Below are positions 63,065 to 64,000 of a stretch of DNA of 64,000 nucleotides, piece after piece. A model generated the notes under the pieces. That model was not told where the DNA came from, did no database searches, and worked only from the letters and a program-made list of their open reading frames with translations. The stretch's first letter is position 1; the number at the start of each line of letters is the position of its first letter. The stretch is from Nonomuraea pusilla (lineage in GTDB: Bacteria > Actinomycetota > Actinomycetes > Streptosporangiales > Streptosporangiaceae), in the NCBI RefSeq assembly GCF_900109355.1, contig NZ_FOBF01000002.1:558001-622000 (forward strand), given 5' to 3'. Position numbers and translations under genes: made by a program.

Positions 63065-64000
63065 CGCGCGACGGTCTCGTAGACGGCGCAGGTGCCTTCC
63101 ACCATCCGCGCGGCCGTGTACAGCTCCTGGTACCGGTCGCGCGCGCGGCCGGCCATGCCCGCGCCACGGTCCTCCCGTGCCAGGACGCTGAGCGCGGCTC
63201 CCGCCAGGGCGTGCGGGTCGTCAGGAGCGACCAGCAGACCGTCCGTCTCGTGCCGGACCAGCTCCGGGATTCCGCCCACCGCCGCCGACACGATCGGGAT
63301 CCCGGAAGCCATCGCCTCCAGGACGACGAGGCTGGCCGCGTCGCCCCGTGACGGCGCCAGGAGCACGTCCGCGCCGATCTCCGCGGTCAGGGCGCCCGAC
63401 ACGCTGCCGTAGAAGCGCACGTGCTCGGCGATCCCGAGGGCGGAGACCAGCCTGCGGAGGAGGGTCTCGTCGGGCCCCGTCCCCACGAGGTGCAGCTTCG
63501 CGCCAGGCAGGTGGCCGAGCATGAGCTCGAACGCGAGGATCGCGACGTCCACGCCCTTCTCGGGCGACAGGCGGCCGCAGTACAGCACCTGCGGTCCGGA
63601 GGCCGGCTCCAGCCTGAAGCTCGACGCGGTGGGGACGTCGACGCCGTTCGGCACGTAGTGGACGCGGCCCGCGTCCCCGAGGAACTTGCCGATGGCTCTC
63701 TGGGCGAACTCGGCGACGGCGATGACCGGGACTTCCGCGCCCGTGGCCACGGCGGCCTGGAGGAACGGGTCGACCGGGTTGTACATGTGCTGCGTGTACA
63801 GCAGCGGCGTCCCGATCGTGGTGGAGAGCTCCTTGCCGCGGAAGCCGGCGTGCATCAAGTGGGCGTGGATCAGGTTCGGCCGCCAGGCGGCGCCCGTTTC
63901 GAAGAGGGCGGCGGGGTCGTCGGACTCCCCCGGCACCGGCAGCAGGGTCGGGTCGACGAAGACGTCGGCGCCCGCCCTGCGGCAGTGCTCGGTCAGGACG
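63061..64000 (-). CDS. Glycosyltransferase family 4, cut by window edge
   Basis: The frame is open to the right edge; only the C-terminal ~312 residues are visible. IHAHLMHAGFRGKELS, the inter-domain YCGRLSPEKGVDVAIL, and the sugar-nucleotide site APSRGDAASLVVLEAMASGI then PIVSAAVGGIPELVRHE are those of GT4 retaining glycosyltransferases. Transcribed ahead of the EamA gene. Acceptor unknown. Confidence 0.9.
   Translation of the reverse strand, partial: VLTEHCRRAGADVFVDPTLLPVPGESDDPAALFETGAAWRPNLIHAHLMHAGFRGKELSTTIGTPLLYTQHMYNPVDPFLQAAVATGAEVPVIAVAEFAQRAIGKFLGDAGRVHYVPNGVDVPTASSFRLEPASGPQVLYCGRLSPEKGVDVAILAFELMLGHLPGAKLHLVGTGPDETLLRRLVSALGIAEHVRFYGSVSGALTAEIGADVLLAPSRGDAASLVVLEAMASGIPIVSAAVGGIPELVRHETDGLLVAPDDPHALAGAALSVLAREDRGAGMAGRARDRYQELYTAARMVEGTCAVYETVAR

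Overview
The window is high-GC actinomycete DNA. Codon third positions are almost all G or C, GTG and TTG starts are common, and adjacent genes overlap by ATGA or GTGA. The content includes F420-type oxidoreductases, a SARP regulator, a type II polyketide synthase and a class II lanthipeptide locus. A filamentous actinomycete, perhaps of the Streptosporangiales, is my inference; nothing in the window names a genus.

Left end, 1-7350: integrated and decayed mobile DNA. A tyrosine recombinase runs off the left edge and faces a zinc-finger coiled-coil protein. Two 46-bp copies of a tRNA 3' half (1512-1557 and 6645-6690) bracket a 5.1-kb island. The island holds a frameshifted integrase with a clean terminator, a truncated excisionase, a broken IS5-type transposase, a DUF6461 plus Lsr2-tail protein and one orphan. 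A further transposase remnant follows at 6.9-7.3 kb.

7353-11365: a MarR regulator diverges from a LolD/MacB-like ABC ATPase and an FtsX-type permease. A possible 26-codon leader ORF overlaps the ATPase start.

11399-45751: a large aromatic polyketide cluster. KS-alpha, chain length factor (CLF), ACP, aromatase, TcmI-type cyclase, cupin and two SchA/CurD proteins are all present, as in spore-pigment (whiE-like) sets. They are dispersed: TcmI, cupin and KS-alpha on the plus strand at 33.5-35.5 kb, CLF on the minus strand at 43-44 kb, ACP and aromatase on the minus strand at 12 kb. A dedicated acetyl-CoA carboxylase (accC, accB, fused accDA) would supply malonyl-CoA. Two ABM monooxygenases, two DUF1772 anthrone-oxygenase-like proteins, two LLM flavin/F420 oxidoreductases, four SDRs, three P450s (one ferredoxin), three O-methyltransferases, a carbamoyltransferase and a GT1 glycosyltransferase would tailor an oxidised, methylated, carbamoylated and probably glycosylated polycyclic product. 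MFS and POT-family transporters lie within it. A SARP with a TTA codon is the likely activator. TCGAG-type heptamers with 11-bp spacing, the usual SARP operator layout, occur in several promoter regions.

46214-56166: a class II lanthipeptide locus. A divergent ABC ATPase, LanM, LanT with a C39 peptidase domain, three small precursors with one shared leader and three unrelated cores, a strong terminator, then a large LuxR/LAL regulator. lanM and the LuxR gene each carry a TTA codon.

Right end, 56323-64000: a DHA2-type MFS exporter divergent from its likely TetR repressor, a zone of gene remnants, a secreted GH92 alpha-mannosidase with TTA as its third codon, an EamA transporter, and a family 4 glycosyltransferase cut by the window edge.
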